Below are positions 45,837 through 55,902 of a DNA stretch of 64,000 nucleotides, one piece after another. A program made the position numbers and the translations under genes. How positions within the stretch are numbered: position 1 is the first letter of the stretch; each line of letters begins with the position of its first letter. Under the pieces are notes generated by a model that worked only from the letters and a program-made list of their open reading frames with translations, was not told where the DNA came from and did not search any database. Location: positions 372,001 to 436,000 of the forward strand of contig NZ_SACN01000001.1 in the NCBI RefSeq assembly GCF_004005865.1, in the 5' to 3' direction. This DNA is from Sphingomonas crocodyli. GTDB lineage: Bacteria > Pseudomonadota > Alphaproteobacteria > Sphingomonadales > Sphingomonadaceae.

Positions 45837-47117
45837 TCAACCGTTCCGCTGCCGTGCCATTTCGCGCCAGCCGATATCGCGCCGGCAGAATCCGCTGGGG
45901 AAATCGAGTGCATCGACCGCGGCATAAGCGGCATCGCGCGCGCGGCCGATATCGCCCTCGATCGCGGTGACGTTCAGCACGCGTCCGCCGTTCGCCACCA
46001 GCCCGCCCGCGCCCTTATAGGTGCCGGCGTGGAATATCTTGGCGCCCTTCTCCTCGGCCTCGACGATATTGCGGATATGCCCGCCCTTCGCCGGGGTGCC
46101 GGGATAGCCGTTCGCCGCCATCACCACGGTCAGCGCGGTATTGGGCGACAGGCTGGGCCGCGCGATCTCCGCCAATTTGCCCTCGGCGACCGCGAGCAGG
46201 ATCGGCAGGATGTCATCCTCTAGCCGCATCATCAGCACCTGGCATTCGGGATCGCCGAAGCGGGCATTATATTCGATCAGCTTGGGGCCATCGGCTGTCA
46301 GCATCAGCCCGGCATAGAGGACGCCGGCATAAGGCATGCCCGCCGCCGCCATCGCGCGGACGGTCGGCTCGACGATCTCGGCCATCGCGCGGGCTTCGAG
46401 TTCGGGGGTCAGGACGGGCGCGGGGCTGTAGGCGCCCATGCCGCCGGTGTTCGGGCCGACATCGCCGTCGCCGACGCGCTTGTGATCCTGCGCCGATCCG
46501 AAGGGGACTACCGTCTTGCCGTCGGTCAGCGCGAAGAAGCTCGCCTCCTCGCCGGTCAGGAATTCCTCGATCACCACTTCGGCGCCCGCTGCGCCGAAGC
46601 CGCCGTCGAACATATCTTCCAATGCCGCCTCGGCATCTGCCGATGTTTCGGCGATCACGACGCCCTTGCCCGCCGCCAGGCCATCCGCCTTGATGACAAC
46701 GGGCAAACCGAAGTCGGGCAACGCAGCCTTTGCAGAATCCACATTGGCGAAACGCTTATAGGCGGCGGTCGGGATATTTTCGCGAGCGCACAGATCCTTG
46801 GTAAACCCCTTGGACCCTTCGAGCTGCGCGGCCGCCTTGGTCGGCCCGAAGCACAGGATGCCGTTCGCGTGCAGCAGATCGGCGAGGCCGACGACCAAAG
46901 GCGCTTCGGGGCCGATCACGACCAACCCGACATTCTCGTCGCGCGCGAAGGCGAGGACCGATTCGATATGTGTCGGGTCCAGGTCGACACATTCGGCGAC
47001 CTCTTCTATCCCCGGATTGCCGGGCGCCGCGTAGAGCTTGGTCAGCCGTTCGGATTGCGCCAGCTTCCAGGCGAGCGCATGTTCGCGGCCCCCCGATCCG
47101 AGCAGCAGGACGATCAT
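45837..47117 (-). CDS. purD: Phosphoribosylamine-glycine ligase
   Basis: Second step of purine synthesis: joins glycine to phosphoribosylamine with ATP. The 426-residue ATP-grasp enzyme begins [19 protein letters not shown], the family N-terminus, which fixes the start at 47117. ATP-grasp motifs [30 protein letters not shown] and [18 protein letters not shown] are present, the last near the metal site. The start codon overlaps the divergent xseA start codon by two bases. The next purine gene in the window is purK, at the far right end, so the pathway is scattered. Confidence 0.96.
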   Translation of the reverse strand: MIVLLLGSGGREHALAWKLAQSERLTKLYAAPGNPGIEEVAECVDLDPTHIESVLAFARDENVGLVVIGPEAPLVVGLADLLHANGILCFGPTKAAAQLEGSKGFTKDLCARENIPTAAYKRFANVDSAKAALPDFGLPVVIKADGLAAGKGVVIAETSADAEAALEDMFDGGFGAAGAEVVIEEFLTGEEASFFALTDGKTVVPFGSAQDHKRVGDGDVGPNTGGMGAYSPAPVLTPELEARAMAEIVEPTVRAMAAAGMPYAGVLYAGLMLTADGPKLIEYNARFGDPECQVLMMRLEDDILPILLAVAEGKLAEIARPSLSPNTALTVVMAANGYPGTPAKGGHIRNIVEAEEKGAKIFHAGTYKGAGGLVANGGRVLNVTAIEGDIGRARDAAYAAVDALDFPSGFCRRDIGWREMARQRNG

Positions 47118-48561
47118 GAACGACATTCCCCTCGACAGGCCCGGTTCGGGCGAAGGCCGCCTGTTAGCCGAGGAGTTGCCGGGCGACAACGCGCCTGCGC
47201 AAAGCGTGTCCGAACTGTCGGGCGCGTTGAAGCGATCGGTGGAAAGCCAGTTCGGCCATGTCCGCGTGCGCGGCGAGATCTCGGGGTTCAAGCGGGTCGC
47301 GTCGGGCCATTGCTATCTGGCGCTGAAGGATGACGGCGCCGTCATCGACGGAGTGATCTGGAAGGGGCAGGCGAACCTGCTGCGTTTCCGCCCCGAAGAC
47401 GGGATCGAGGTGATCGCGACGGGGCGGCTCACCACCTATCCGGGCCGGTCCAAATATCAGATCGTGATCGATCGGATGGAGATTGCCGGTGCGGGCGCGC
47501 TGATGGCGTTGCTCGATCAGCGCCGCCGTGCACTGGCGGCCGAAGGGTTGTTCGATCAGGAGCGCAAGCGTCCGCTCCCCTTCCTGCCGCGCGTGATCGG
47601 GGTGGTGACGTCGCCGACGGGCGCGGTGATCCGCGACATCCTCCACCGACTCGAGGATCGCTGCCCAACGCGTGTGATATTGTGGCCGGTGCTGGTGCAG
47701 GGCGAGGGGGCTGCGACGCAGGTGGCCAATGCGGTGCGCGGTTTCGGCGCGCTAGCACCCGACGGGCCGATCCCGCGCCCCGACCTGCTGATCGTCGCGC
47801 GTGGCGGCGGATCGATCGAGGATTTGTGGACCTTCAATGAGGAGGCAGTGGTTCGCGCCGTCGCCGAATCCCCGATCCCGATCATCTCGGCCGTGGGGCA
47901 TGAGACCGATACGACGTTGTGCGATTTCGCGGCCGATCTGCGCGCGCCGACGCCGACCGCGGCGGCCGAGATCGCGGTGCCAGTGCGCGCCGATCTGGCC
48001 CATCACATCCGCGAACTGGGTGCGCGCGCCGGACGGCTGCTCGCCCGTTATCAAGAGCGGGCGGGCGAACGGTTCGAAGCGATCGCGCGATTGCTGCCCG
48101 GCCCGGCGCAATTGCTCGACGCGCGGCGCCAGCAGGTCGACGATCTGGGCGAAAGGGTGGGGCGCGGCCTCGAACGGCGGATCGCGATCGCGCGCGGCGA
48201 TCTGGCGCATGCAGCAGGCGCGCTTCGGCCGGCCTTGCTCGCGCAAAGGCTGGCCCGAGCCACCGATCGCTTCGAAGCAATCCGCCTCGACCCGCAACTG
48301 GTTAAGCGCCGGATCGACGAGCGGCAGGATCGGCTCGACCGGATCTGGCGCCTCGCCGAAAGCCTCCATCCCGATCGCCCGCTGCGGCTCGGCTATGTCC
48401 GCGTCGAAAAGCGCGGCGGCGGCGTGGTGGCCAATGCGGATGCGGCGCGGGCGGCGGGGGCGCTGACGCTCCACTTCGCCGACGGTGCGGTCGATGTGCG
48501 CACCGATCGCGGCGGGAAAGCCCCGTCCGCGCCCGCCCCGGCGCAGCCCGACCTGTTCTAA
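47116..48561 (+). CDS. xseA: Exodeoxyribonuclease VII large subunit
   Basis: Large subunit of ExoVII, which degrades single-stranded DNA in mismatch repair and damage response with XseB. The 481-residue protein starts with an OB-fold (about 25-120, [29 protein letters not shown]), then the catalytic domain with [14 protein letters not shown] and [18 protein letters not shown], and [20 protein letters not shown]; a basic coiled C-terminus follows. Start shares two bases with the purD start on the opposite strand. Followed by a DUF2093 gene, the same order seen in other Alphaproteobacteria. xseB is not in the window. Confidence 0.95.
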   Translation: MNDIPLDRPGSGEGRLLAEELPGDNAPAQSVSELSGALKRSVESQFGHVRVRGEISGFKRVASGHCYLALKDDGAVIDGVIWKGQANLLRFRPEDGIEVIATGRLTTYPGRSKYQIVIDRMEIAGAGALMALLDQRRRALAAEGLFDQERKRPLPFLPRVIGVVTSPTGAVIRDILHRLEDRCPTRVILWPVLVQGEGAATQVANAVRGFGALAPDGPIPRPDLLIVARGGGSIEDLWTFNEEAVVRAVAESPIPIISAVGHETDTTLCDFAADLRAPTPTAAAEIAVPVRADLAHHIRELGARAGRLLARYQERAGERFEAIARLLPGPAQLLDARRQQVDDLGERVGRGLERRIAIARGDLAHAAGALRPALLAQRLARATDRFEAIRLDPQLVKRRIDERQDRLDRIWRLAESLHPDRPLRLGYVRVEKRGGGVVANADAARAAGALTLHFADGAVDVRTDRGGKAPSAPAPAQPDLF

Positions 48562-48601
48562 TCATGTCGCCGTCGCTATATCGGCGGCCGAGGAGTTTTC
48601 G

Positions 48602-48799
48602 ATGCTGATGTCCCACAGCCGCCAGGCCAAGCTGCACTATCTCGCCAACGGCTTTCGCGTGCTGGTGCCCGGCGATCATGTCGTTTGCGCGATCAGCGGC
48701 GCGCCGGTCGCGCTCGACAATCTGAAATATTGGAGCGTGGCGCGGCAGGAAGCCTATGCCTCGGCCGAGGAAGCGACCGCTGCGGAACGCCGCGCTTGA
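48602..48799 (+). CDS. DUF2093 family small protein
   Basis: A 65-residue protein with the DUF2093 look: HYLANGFRVLVPGDHVVCAI, then SGAPVALDNLKYWSVARQEA, which are the family's conserved positions. It is short, soluble, with one cysteine, and its role is unknown. A GAGGAG site lies six bases before ATG 48602. It follows xseA by 40 bases and overlaps the M23 gene by four bases (TTGA), so it is probably co-expressed with both. Confidence 0.85.
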   Translation: MLMSHSRQAKLHYLANGFRVLVPGDHVVCAISGAPVALDNLKYWSVARQEAYASAEEATAAERRA

Positions 48800-49689
48800 T
48801 CCGCCTTCGGGCGGGCGCGCTTACCGGCCTGATGCTGCTTGGCGGATGCGTCGCGCCCAGCGTGCCGCCGCCTCCGCCGCCCTCTGCAGCGCTGGCGCCC
48901 CCGCGTGCTCCGTCGATCATCGCCGCGACCAACGCCGATTTCGCGCTGAGCGGCCGGATCGAGCAGGGCGGGCTCGCCTTCGGAACGGTGCCGGCGGGCA
49001 CGGTGGCGCTCAGCCTCGATGGCAAGTCGGTGCCCTTCGCATCGGATCGCCGCTTCCTGATCGGCTTCGATCGCGATGCGCCGATGGCGGCATCGCTGGT
49101 CGCGACGATGGCGGACGGGAGCCGGCGCCAACTCGCTCTGTCGGTCGCGCCGCATGCGTGGAAGATCGAGTCGCTGCCCACCTTGCCGCGCGGGACGACA
49201 CCGACCCCCGAATTTCTCGCCCGCCGCAAGATCGAGCTCGATCGGATCATTGCCGCCCGCGCCACCGATACGGGCGCGCAGGGCTGGCGTCAGGCGCTCG
49301 CCTGGCCTGCCACCGGGCGGATCAGCGGCGTTTTCGGATCGCAGCGCATCTATGCGGGGGAGCCGGGGGCGTTCCACGGCGGGGTCGATGTCGCGCGGCC
49401 CACAGGCACGCCGGTCGCGGCGCCCGCCGATGGCGTGGTGGTTCTCGCCGCAGACGCGCCCTTCTCGCTGGAGGGCAATCTGCTGATGATCGATCACGGC
49501 ATGGGGCTGAATAGCGCGTTCCTGCACCTGTCGCGGATCGGCGTTCGGCCGGGCGATGTCGTGCGGCGCGGACAGATTGTCGGCGCGATCGGGATGACGG
49601 GCCGCGCCACCGGCCCGCACCTTCACTGGGCGATGAAATGGCGCGATGCCCGCATCGACCCGGCGCCGCTCGCCGGGCCGATGCGGTGA
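48796..49689 (+). CDS. M23 metallopeptidase lipoprotein
   Basis: A 297-residue lipoprotein and LytM-type peptidase. It begins at TTG 48796, overlapping the DUF2093 stop; this gives IRLRAGALTGLMLLGGC, a lipoprotein signal with lipobox LGGC and lipidated Cys. No ATG start would leave a usable signal peptide. A Pro-rich linker follows, then a beta-rich middle (about 60-150), and the M23 domain with zinc ligands in FHGGVDVARP and HGMGLNSAFLHL and the final His in GPHLHWAMKW. All key residues are intact, so it should be an active endopeptidase acting on the peptidoglycan from the outer membrane or periplasm. Confidence 0.9.
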   Translation: MIRLRAGALTGLMLLGGCVAPSVPPPPPPSAALAPPRAPSIIAATNADFALSGRIEQGGLAFGTVPAGTVALSLDGKSVPFASDRRFLIGFDRDAPMAASLVATMADGSRRQLALSVAPHAWKIESLPTLPRGTTPTPEFLARRKIELDRIIAARATDTGAQGWRQALAWPATGRISGVFGSQRIYAGEPGAFHGGVDVARPTGTPVAAPADGVVVLAADAPFSLEGNLLMIDHGMGLNSAFLHLSRIGVRPGDVVRRGQIVGAIGMTGRATGPHLHWAMKWRDARIDPAPLAGPMR

Positions 49690-49706
49690 GGATTGCTGCC
49701 TGAGGC

Positions 49707-50231
49707 CTACTGAACGCGGCGGAAGCGGACGCCGCGGTTGAAGCCGACTGAACCCAGATAGCTGCCCATCATCGCCTTCTTGATTCGGATCTTGTCGCCC
49801 ACCTTGGGAGCCGTCCCGAGGCCGTCCGGTGTTTCCCAGGTGCCAGCATCGTTGGCGAGGGTGAAGGACCAGCCGTTGCCGGCGCGCCGCACCGACTGAA
49901 CGGTCGATTCGATTTCGGTCGTGTCGTCCTTCTCGTCGAGTTTCTTGCCGCCCAGCGAGAATTTGGGGAGTGTGAAACCGAACAGCGAGCGCCGCGTTTC
50001 CTGAACCTGCTTGCGGTCCATGATCACCAGATCATCGTTCTTTTCCGCGGTATCGAGGGCGACGACCTGCGCATCATAGCAGGCGAGGCGCTGGGTAGGG
50101 TCGGTGATCGTGCGACAGGCGACCAGCTTGTCGAACATCTCGGGCCGGCGAGGTTCGGGCGCTGCGACGACGGCGGGCGTGAGCAGCGCGGCAACGCAGG
50201 CCGAAAGCACGAATTTGGCGCGGTTCTGCAA
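49707..50231 (-). CDS. Secreted protein of unknown function
   Basis: A 174-residue exported protein with signal peptide MQNRAKFVLSACVAALLTPAVVA. The mature part starts with FDKLVACRTITDPTQRLACYDAQV, a Cys-containing motif that I recall at the mature N-terminus of several otherwise unrelated periplasmic proteins. The C-terminal half (VQSVRRAGNGWSFTLANDAG, then GDKIRIKKAMMG) looks beta-rich, like a small OB-like barrel. I do not recognise the family. It diverges from the big TonB receptor gene with 264 bases between starts. That spacer shows no gene, only an AT-richer region near 50250-50300. Confidence 0.75.
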   Translation of the reverse strand: MQNRAKFVLSACVAALLTPAVVAAPEPRRPEMFDKLVACRTITDPTQRLACYDAQVVALDTAEKNDDLVIMDRKQVQETRRSLFGFTLPKFSLGGKKLDEKDDTTEIESTVQSVRRAGNGWSFTLANDAGTWETPDGLGTAPKVGDKIRIKKAMMGSYLGSVGFNRGVRFRRVQ

Positions 50232-50495
50232 AGCAATCTCCCTCGATTTGAAATATTATGACCCATTCGGGCGCAAGTGTAGCAATGAGATTTCGTGACT
50301 GTTGCAAAAAGGCGACAACTACGGTCCAACACGCTCCCCACATGAACGCCCGCTTTACAGCCCGATCCCATTTCTTGCACATCTGTTGCCATGCCTGAAA
50401 GGGGTGGGCGAGGTGTGCCAGCGCCAAACCCGATCCCGGAAAGGTTGAGCAGGGGGGCGTTTCAGCTCCGCTCACTCCAGAAAAGGGACTGGAAA

Positions 50496-53441
50496 GTGAC
50501 GAATAACTTCAAGAAGACCGCCCGGTTCGGGCTCGGCGTTAGCGCCGCGTCGATCGCGCTGTCGATGGTCGCTACGCCTGCGTTCGCGCAGACCACGCCG
50601 GCCGAAGATACGACCGCAGCTGAAAGCGACGTCATCGTCGTCACCGGCTCGCTCATTCGCAACCCGAACCTGACGGCCTCGACCCCGGTCGCGAGCGTCG
50701 GCGAGAACGAAATCTCGCTGCGCCAGACCACGAACGCCGAACAGCTCATCCGTGACATTCCGGGTGTGGTTCCGAGCATCGGTTCGAACGTCAACAACGG
50801 CAACAACGGTACGTCGCTGGTCAACCTGCGCGGCCTGGGCTTCCAGCGTAACATCGTCCTTCTGGACGGTCAGCGCGTCATCCCCGCCGACTTCAACGGC
50901 GCGGTCGACCTTAACAACATCCCGGTTGCCCTGGTTCAGCGCGTCGACGTGCTGACCGGCGGTGCGTCGACCACCTATGGTGCGGACGCGATCTCGGGCG
51001 TCGTCAACTTCGTCACCCGCCCCGACTTCTCGGGCATGGACCTGCAGGTTCAGAGCGGCATCACCGAAAAGGGTGACGGCAACCAGGTCCGCGTCGACGT
51101 CACGCTGGGCGCCAACTTCGACGACGGCAAGGGCAACGCGATCCTGAGCCTGGGCTATCAGCAGGCCGACCCGATCTATCAGGGCGACCGTGATGCCGGC
51201 ATCTTCGGCATCGGCACCACCAACGGTGTCGCCGCCGGTTCGTCGTTCACCTCGACCCCGACCGGCATCTCGACCGACACGGCCGATTTCCAGATCAGCC
51301 CGGACGGCACGTCGCTGGTGCCCTTCTATCAGGGCTTCAACTTCAACCCGTACAACATCTTCCGCACCCCGTTCGAACGCTTCAACATGTTCGGCAAGGC
51401 GCGCTACGAGATTTCGGACTCGGTTGAAGTCTATTCGCGCGGCATGTTCTCGAAGAACAAGGTTTCGACGATCATCGCGCCGTCGGGCATCTTCGGCGTT
51501 CCGCTGACCATTCCGGGCAACAACCCGTATCTGCCGGTCGGCATCCGCAACCAGCTCTGCGGCTTCGCCGGCATTTCGGCCGCGGCCTGCCCGACCGCGA
51601 CGATCCCGCTTCCGGCGGTTTATCGCCGCACGGTCGAAGTCGGTCCGCGCATCAGCGAATACATCACGCAGCAGTTCGACATCAACGTCGGTGCGAAGGT
51701 CAACATCACCGACAGCCTGACGTTCGACATCTACGGCTCGCATGGTGAATCGGAGAACACCCAGACTCAGTCGGGCTACGTTCTCAACTCGCGCGTCCAG
51801 CAGGCGCTGAACGCGACCAACACCACGACCTGCCTGAACACGGCCAACAACTGCGTTCCGCTGAACCTGTTCGGCACGATCACGCCGGCGCAGGCCGCGT
51901 TCCTGAACGGCCAGAGCACGATCACCAACAAGACCGAGCTTTCGCAGGTCCACGGTGTGCTCAGCGGTGACTTCGGCTTCACCTCGCCGGCGGCTTCGGA
52001 GCCTGTCGCGTTCGCGGTGGGTGGCGAATATCGCAACTACACGGCGCAGCGTATCCCCGACATCCTGGCGCTCGTCCCGGGTGAACTCGGTGGCGCCGGC
52101 GGCGCGATCCTCCCGCTGAACGGCGGCTACGACGTCCGCGAAGCGTTCGGCGAATTGATCGCCCCGCTCGTTGCCGACAAGCCCTTCTTCCATGAGCTGA
52201 CCGTCGAAGCCGGCGTTCGCTATTCGAAGTACAAGGTCGACACCGCAGGCAGCCCGAAGTTCAGCGCCACGACCTACAAGTTCGCTGGCACCTGGGCTCC
52301 GGTCGAAGCGCTCAAGATCCGCGGTAACTATCAGCGCGCGGTTCGCGCCCCGAACATCGGCGAACTGTTCGCGCCGGTCGTCACGGGCCTGACCAACCTG
52401 CTGGTCGATCCGTGCGCCGGTGCGGCGCCGACCACCAACGCCAATCTGCGTGCGATCTGTCTCGCGCAGGGTGCGCCGGTCGGCTCGATCGGTGCGATCC
52501 AGAACCCGAGCGCTGGCCAGGCCAACGTCACGGGCGGCGGCAACCCGAACCTGCAGCCGGAAAAGGCGAACAGCTACACCATCGGTGTCGTGCTGCAGCC
52601 GCGTGAGTTCCTCCCGAACTTCACGCTGACGGTCGACTACTACAACATCGACGTGAAGAACGCGATCACGGCGGCCACCCCGGCCGACATCATCAATGCG
52701 TGCTTCGGCAACATCACGGCTTCGTCGGCCACCTCGGCTGCCTGCACCGGCATCCGTCGTAACGCCGCCAACGGCCGTCTGAGCGGCACGTCGACCGCGA
52801 CCAACCCGATCCTCGGTCTCCCCGGCCCGCTGACCAACAACGGCCGCCTGAAGACCGACGGTATCGATCTCGCGCTGAACTACTCGTACGACTTCGATGT
52901 CGTGAAGCTCGGCCTGAACTTCCAGGGTAACTGGACGCACAAGCAGACCTTCCAGGCGTCGTCGACCGCCTATGCGCGTGATTGCGTTGGCTACTACAGC
53001 GCCAACTGCGCCTCGATCCAGCCGGAATATTCGTTCACGCAGCGCACGACCCTGTCGTTCGACAGCGTGGACCTGTCGCTCCTGTGGCGCTGGATCGACA
53101 AGGTCGAGTATGAAGGAGCGGCCTCTGACTTCCTGGCTCGTGGCTTCACCGCTGCGAACCGCCGGATCTTCAGCGGCACCGTCACGGGCCCGAGCCCGCT
53201 GGCCGGCAACACCTACGACTTCAACCGCATCAAGGCGTACAGCATCTTCGATCTGACCACGCGCGTCAGCGTGACGGACAACCTCGAAGTGACGCTGTCG
53301 GCGATCAACCTGTTCGACAAGAAGCCGCCGATCGTCGGTGGCACGACGGGTTCGACCTCGTACAACAGCGGTAACACCTATCCGTCGACCTACGACGCGA
53401 TCGGCCGCCGTTACTCGGCGACCGCCCGCCTGAAGTTCTAA
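50496..53441 (+). CDS. TonB-dependent outer-membrane receptor (large, sphingomonad type)
   Basis: A 981-residue receptor. GTG 50496 gives MTNNFKKTARFGLGVSAASI, a typical Sec signal peptide ending AFAQ. TonB-box-like DVIVVTGSLI is at about 45-55, the plug at about 60-170 (TSLVNLRGLGFQRNIVLLDG; TGGASTTYGADAISGVVNFV), and the beta-barrel to the C-terminus, ending YSATARLKF with terminal Phe as expected. Two Cys pairs in extracellular-like loops (LCGFAGISAAACPTA; TCLNTANNC) may form disulfides. Codon use is more moderate in GC than neighbours, suggesting high expression. A perfect hairpin-T terminator follows. Ligand unknown. Confidence 0.92.
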   Translation: MTNNFKKTARFGLGVSAASIALSMVATPAFAQTTPAEDTTAAESDVIVVTGSLIRNPNLTASTPVASVGENEISLRQTTNAEQLIRDIPGVVPSIGSNVNNGNNGTSLVNLRGLGFQRNIVLLDGQRVIPADFNGAVDLNNIPVALVQRVDVLTGGASTTYGADAISGVVNFVTRPDFSGMDLQVQSGITEKGDGNQVRVDVTLGANFDDGKGNAILSLGYQQADPIYQGDRDAGIFGIGTTNGVAAGSSFTSTPTGISTDTADFQISPDGTSLVPFYQGFNFNPYNIFRTPFERFNMFGKARYEISDSVEVYSRGMFSKNKVSTIIAPSGIFGVPLTIPGNNPYLPVGIRNQLCGFAGISAAACPTATIPLPAVYRRTVEVGPRISEYITQQFDINVGAKVNITDSLTFDIYGSHGESENTQTQSGYVLNSRVQQALNATNTTTCLNTANNCVPLNLFGTITPAQAAFLNGQSTITNKTELSQVHGVLSGDFGFTSPAASEPVAFAVGGEYRNYTAQRIPDILALVPGELGGAGGAILPLNGGYDVREAFGELIAPLVADKPFFHELTVEAGVRYSKYKVDTAGSPKFSATTYKFAGTWAPVEALKIRGNYQRAVRAPNIGELFAPVVTGLTNLLVDPCAGAAPTTNANLRAICLAQGAPVGSIGAIQNPSAGQANVTGGGNPNLQPEKANSYTIGVVLQPREFLPNFTLTVDYYNIDVKNAITAATPADIINACFGNITASSATSAACTGIRRNAANGRLSGTSTATNPILGLPGPLTNNGRLKTDGIDLALNYSYDFDVVKLGLNFQGNWTHKQTFQASSTAYARDCVGYYSANCASIQPEYSFTQRTTLSFDSVDLSLLWRWIDKVEYEGAASDFLARGFTAANRRIFSGTVTGPSPLAGNTYDFNRIKAYSIFDLTTRVSVTDNLEVTLSAINLFDKKPPIVGGTTGSTSYNSGNTYPSTYDAIGRRYSATARLKF

Positions 53442-53466
53442 TCCGAACTTCGACGGTCAAAAAATG

Positions 53467-53498
53467 GGGAGGCTCTCGAAAGAGAGCCTCCCTTTTTT
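53467..53498 (+). terminator. Intrinsic terminator after the TonB receptor gene
   Basis: GGGAGGCTCTC-GAAA-GAGAGCCTCCC, a perfect eleven-pair stem with a GAAA tetraloop, followed by TTTTTT. It lies 26 bases after the stop codon. Confidence 0.93.
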
Positions 53499-53546
53499 AT
53501 GCCTGATTGTCGGAAGCGGCCGGGTGATGCCCGCGACCGGAAATTC

Positions 53547-54563
53547 TCAGCGCAGCAGAGCGCCGTCGAGATCCATCGGAACGCCGGCAGATTTGGCGAT
53601 GGCGAGCGCCCATTCGGTCACCTTGCCGATTTCGTCGCCATGTAGCGCCTGCGCCTCGACCCGATCAGCCTCGCGCTGACCGGTGGCAAAGGCGCTGCCG
53701 TCCTTAGAATTGCGACCGAACACATCCCCGACCACCGCCGGATAGTCGACCACACCACCGAGGCCGAGGAACTGTTTGCACGCTTCGAGCGCCTCGACCG
53801 GCCGCGCGGTCAGCAAATCGCTGTTGAGCGTCCGCACCCGATCGGGCCAGCGGCGCACCATCTCCGCGAACAAAGCCTGCTGCGCGAGCCAGCCGACCGC
53901 GGCCGCCTGCAGATCGGTGTGGAGCAGATAATCGCGCTGTTCGAAGCCCAGCCGCACCATCCCCTCGACCAGCTGGCGCGACAGCAGTTCGCGAACCCAG
54001 AGCCGCCCCCACATTCCTTTGCGCGCGATCGATCCGATGAACGCGCCGAGCGGGGCATGAAGCAGGATCGCCTTGGCATCGGGCCGCATCGACATCATCG
54101 CACTGGCCAGGCCGTTCACGATGTTGGACGGCTTGACGATCATTGCCTCGCCTTCCTCGAACGGGCGCGCCAGCAGGGTCAGCGATCGATCGAGGATTTC
54201 GCCGATCCGTTCGGGCTGCGCGCCACGATGCCGCCAGCCGACGATGTCGTTCAGGATCACCGGCTCCTTAAGTCCGGACGCCGATCCGCGCTGGTCCAGC
54301 GCATTGACCAGCAGGGTCGAGCAACAGTAAGCCGAATGGAATATGAAATGCAGCGGCGCCGCCGGCGCGGACACGGCAATGTCGGCTTTCGACGCAACCA
54401 GAGGCTCGCCGGCCTGCGGCATATTCTCGTCGGTCAGGAAGGGGACGGATTGTCTCTGCGCGCGATCGGTGACGACGAACTGGAAGGCGTCATGATCGGG
54501 ATCATAACGATGGGCGAGCCATTCCGGGGTAAGCGGAAAGCCAAGGCTGGAAATGCTGATCAT
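53547..54563 (-). CDS. Predicted sulfotransferase-like protein
   Basis: A 338-residue protein with no signal peptide. LHFIFHSAYCCSTLLVNAL (about 71-89) resembles the P-loop-like 5'-phosphosulfate loop of PAPS-dependent sulfotransferases; LKEPVILND follows. Tyr and two Cys replace the usual Gly-Thr of this loop, so binding is probable but activity uncertain. The rest is helical and Leu/Ala-rich with no recognised motif. It lies between the TonB receptor and the TPR-hydroxylase gene, in a run of modification enzymes. Its start is 73 bases from the divergent TPR-hydroxylase start. Confidence 0.65.
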   Translation of the reverse strand: MISISSLGFPLTPEWLAHRYDPDHDAFQFVVTDRAQRQSVPFLTDENMPQAGEPLVASKADIAVSAPAAPLHFIFHSAYCCSTLLVNALDQRGSASGLKEPVILNDIVGWRHRGAQPERIGEILDRSLTLLARPFEEGEAMIVKPSNIVNGLASAMMSMRPDAKAILLHAPLGAFIGSIARKGMWGRLWVRELLSRQLVEGMVRLGFEQRDYLLHTDLQAAAVGWLAQQALFAEMVRRWPDRVRTLNSDLLTARPVEALEACKQFLGLGGVVDYPAVVGDVFGRNSKDGSAFATGQREADRVEAQALHGDEIGKVTEWALAIAKSAGVPMDLDGALLR

Positions 54564-54636
54564 GGCCTAGCTGTGCAACCTTGGGCATCGCGAGGCAAGC
54601 CGCCGTTCGCCGCCGCCGCCACGACCGTCCTCCCGC

Positions 54637-55902
54637 ATGAAGCCTGATTCCATGACCGTCGACGACCTTCTTACTTCGGCCGCGCGTGCGCGCGATGCGG
54701 GCGACGCAGTGGCCGAACGGCGCCTGCTCGATCAGGCGCTGGCGCTGGCACCCGACAATCCGATGATCCTCAACGCCTGCGGCATGGCGGCGTTGCGCGG
54801 GGGCGATCCGGCTGGCGCCCGGCGGCTGTTTCAGGCGGCGGCCACGCGCGATCGCGATCAGCCTGCTTTGTGGATCAACGTGGCGACGGCGTGCCGCGCG
54901 CTGAATGACGATGCGGGCGAACAAGGCGCACTTGAGCAGGCGCTGACGATTGATCGTCGCAATTTCATGGCGCAGCTACGCCTCGCCGAACTGCACGAAC
55001 GGCAGGGCGATGCCGTTGCGGCGGCGATCGGGTGGAGCGCGGTGGTGCAGCTTGCCCACGCGGTCGAACAAAAGCCGCCGATCGTGATCGATGCACAGCG
55101 CCGGGGTGAGGCTTTCCTCTCCGCCCATAATCGCCGGATCGATGCGCGCCTCGATGCACTGGTGGGCGACAAGGTCGAGACGATGGGCGACGCCGCGCGC
55201 CGCTTCCGCGCCTGCGTCGATCACAGCCTGGGCCGTCGCCGCATCTACACGAACCAGTGTGCTGGGCTGCATTATCCCTTCCTGCCCGCCGACGAATTCT
55301 TTGATCGCAGCCACTTTCCCTGGCTGGCCGATTTCGAGGCGCGGACCGACGCGATCGCGGCGGAGGCGATCGCGATGTTGCGCGGCGCGGGGCCGATGAT
55401 CCGGCCTTATGTTCAGATGGATGCCGGTTCGCCCGAAACCAAATGGTCGGGCCTCGATGGCTCGCTCGACTGGAGCGCATGCTTCCTGTGGGAATATGGC
55501 GTGCGCAACGATCCGGTGTGCGCGGCATGCCCCGAAACGGCGGCGGCGTTGGCGGCGATCCCGCAGACCAACATTCCCGGCAAGGCGCCTTCCGCCTTCT
55601 TCTCGATCCTGCGCCCCGGCGCGCATATCCCGCCGCATACCGGCGTCACCAACACCCGCGCGATCATCCATCTACCGCTCGTCGTGCCGGGTGGCTGCCG
55701 CTTCCGCGTCGGCGGGGAGACGCGCGAATGGCGGGTTGGCGAAGCCTTCGCCTTCGACGATACGATCGAACATGAGGCGTGGAACGACAGCGACGAGATA
55801 CGGATCGTCCTGATCCTCGACGTCTGGAATCCCTATCTCACTACCGACGAACAGCAACTTCTGGCCGCCTTCTTCGAAGCCGCCGACACGCCGGTCGTCT
55901 AG
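54637..55902 (+). CDS. TPR protein with aspartyl/asparaginyl beta-hydroxylase domain (second copy)
   Basis: A 421-residue predicted cytoplasmic protein with the same architecture as the 12054-13196 gene. Residues about 8-130 are TPR-like (LLDQALALAPDNPMILNACG). The C-terminal part is an AspH-type oxygenase with the first iron His334 in HIPPHTGVTNTRAIIHLPL and the second His379 in FDDTIEHEAWNDSDE; the Arg of EIRIVLI follows. Start ATG 54637; an ATG at 54652 is an alternative. It overlaps the converging TPR-sulfotransferase gene by four bases. Substrate unknown; protein Asp/Asn hydroxylation is the family expectation, and a TonB receptor neighbour suggests an exported or secreted substrate. Confidence 0.87.
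   Translation: MKPDSMTVDDLLTSAARARDAGDAVAERRLLDQALALAPDNPMILNACGMAALRGGDPAGARRLFQAAATRDRDQPALWINVATACRALNDDAGEQGALEQALTIDRRNFMAQLRLAELHERQGDAVAAAIGWSAVVQLAHAVEQKPPIVIDAQRRGEAFLSAHNRRIDARLDALVGDKVETMGDAARRFRACVDHSLGRRRIYTNQCAGLHYPFLPADEFFDRSHFPWLADFEARTDAIAAEAIAMLRGAGPMIRPYVQMDAGSPETKWSGLDGSLDWSACFLWEYGVRNDPVCAACPETAAALAAIPQTNIPGKAPSAFFSILRPGAHIPPHTGVTNTRAIIHLPLVVPGGCRFRVGGETREWRVGEAFAFDDTIEHEAWNDSDEIRIVLILDVWNPYLTTDEQQLLAAFFEAADTPVV

Noticed and set aside
50472..52940. An 822-codon open frame on the minus strand over the TonB receptor gene
   Set aside because: Antisense to a receptor with full domain architecture; composition is Arg/Asp/Val-rich without recognisable motifs.
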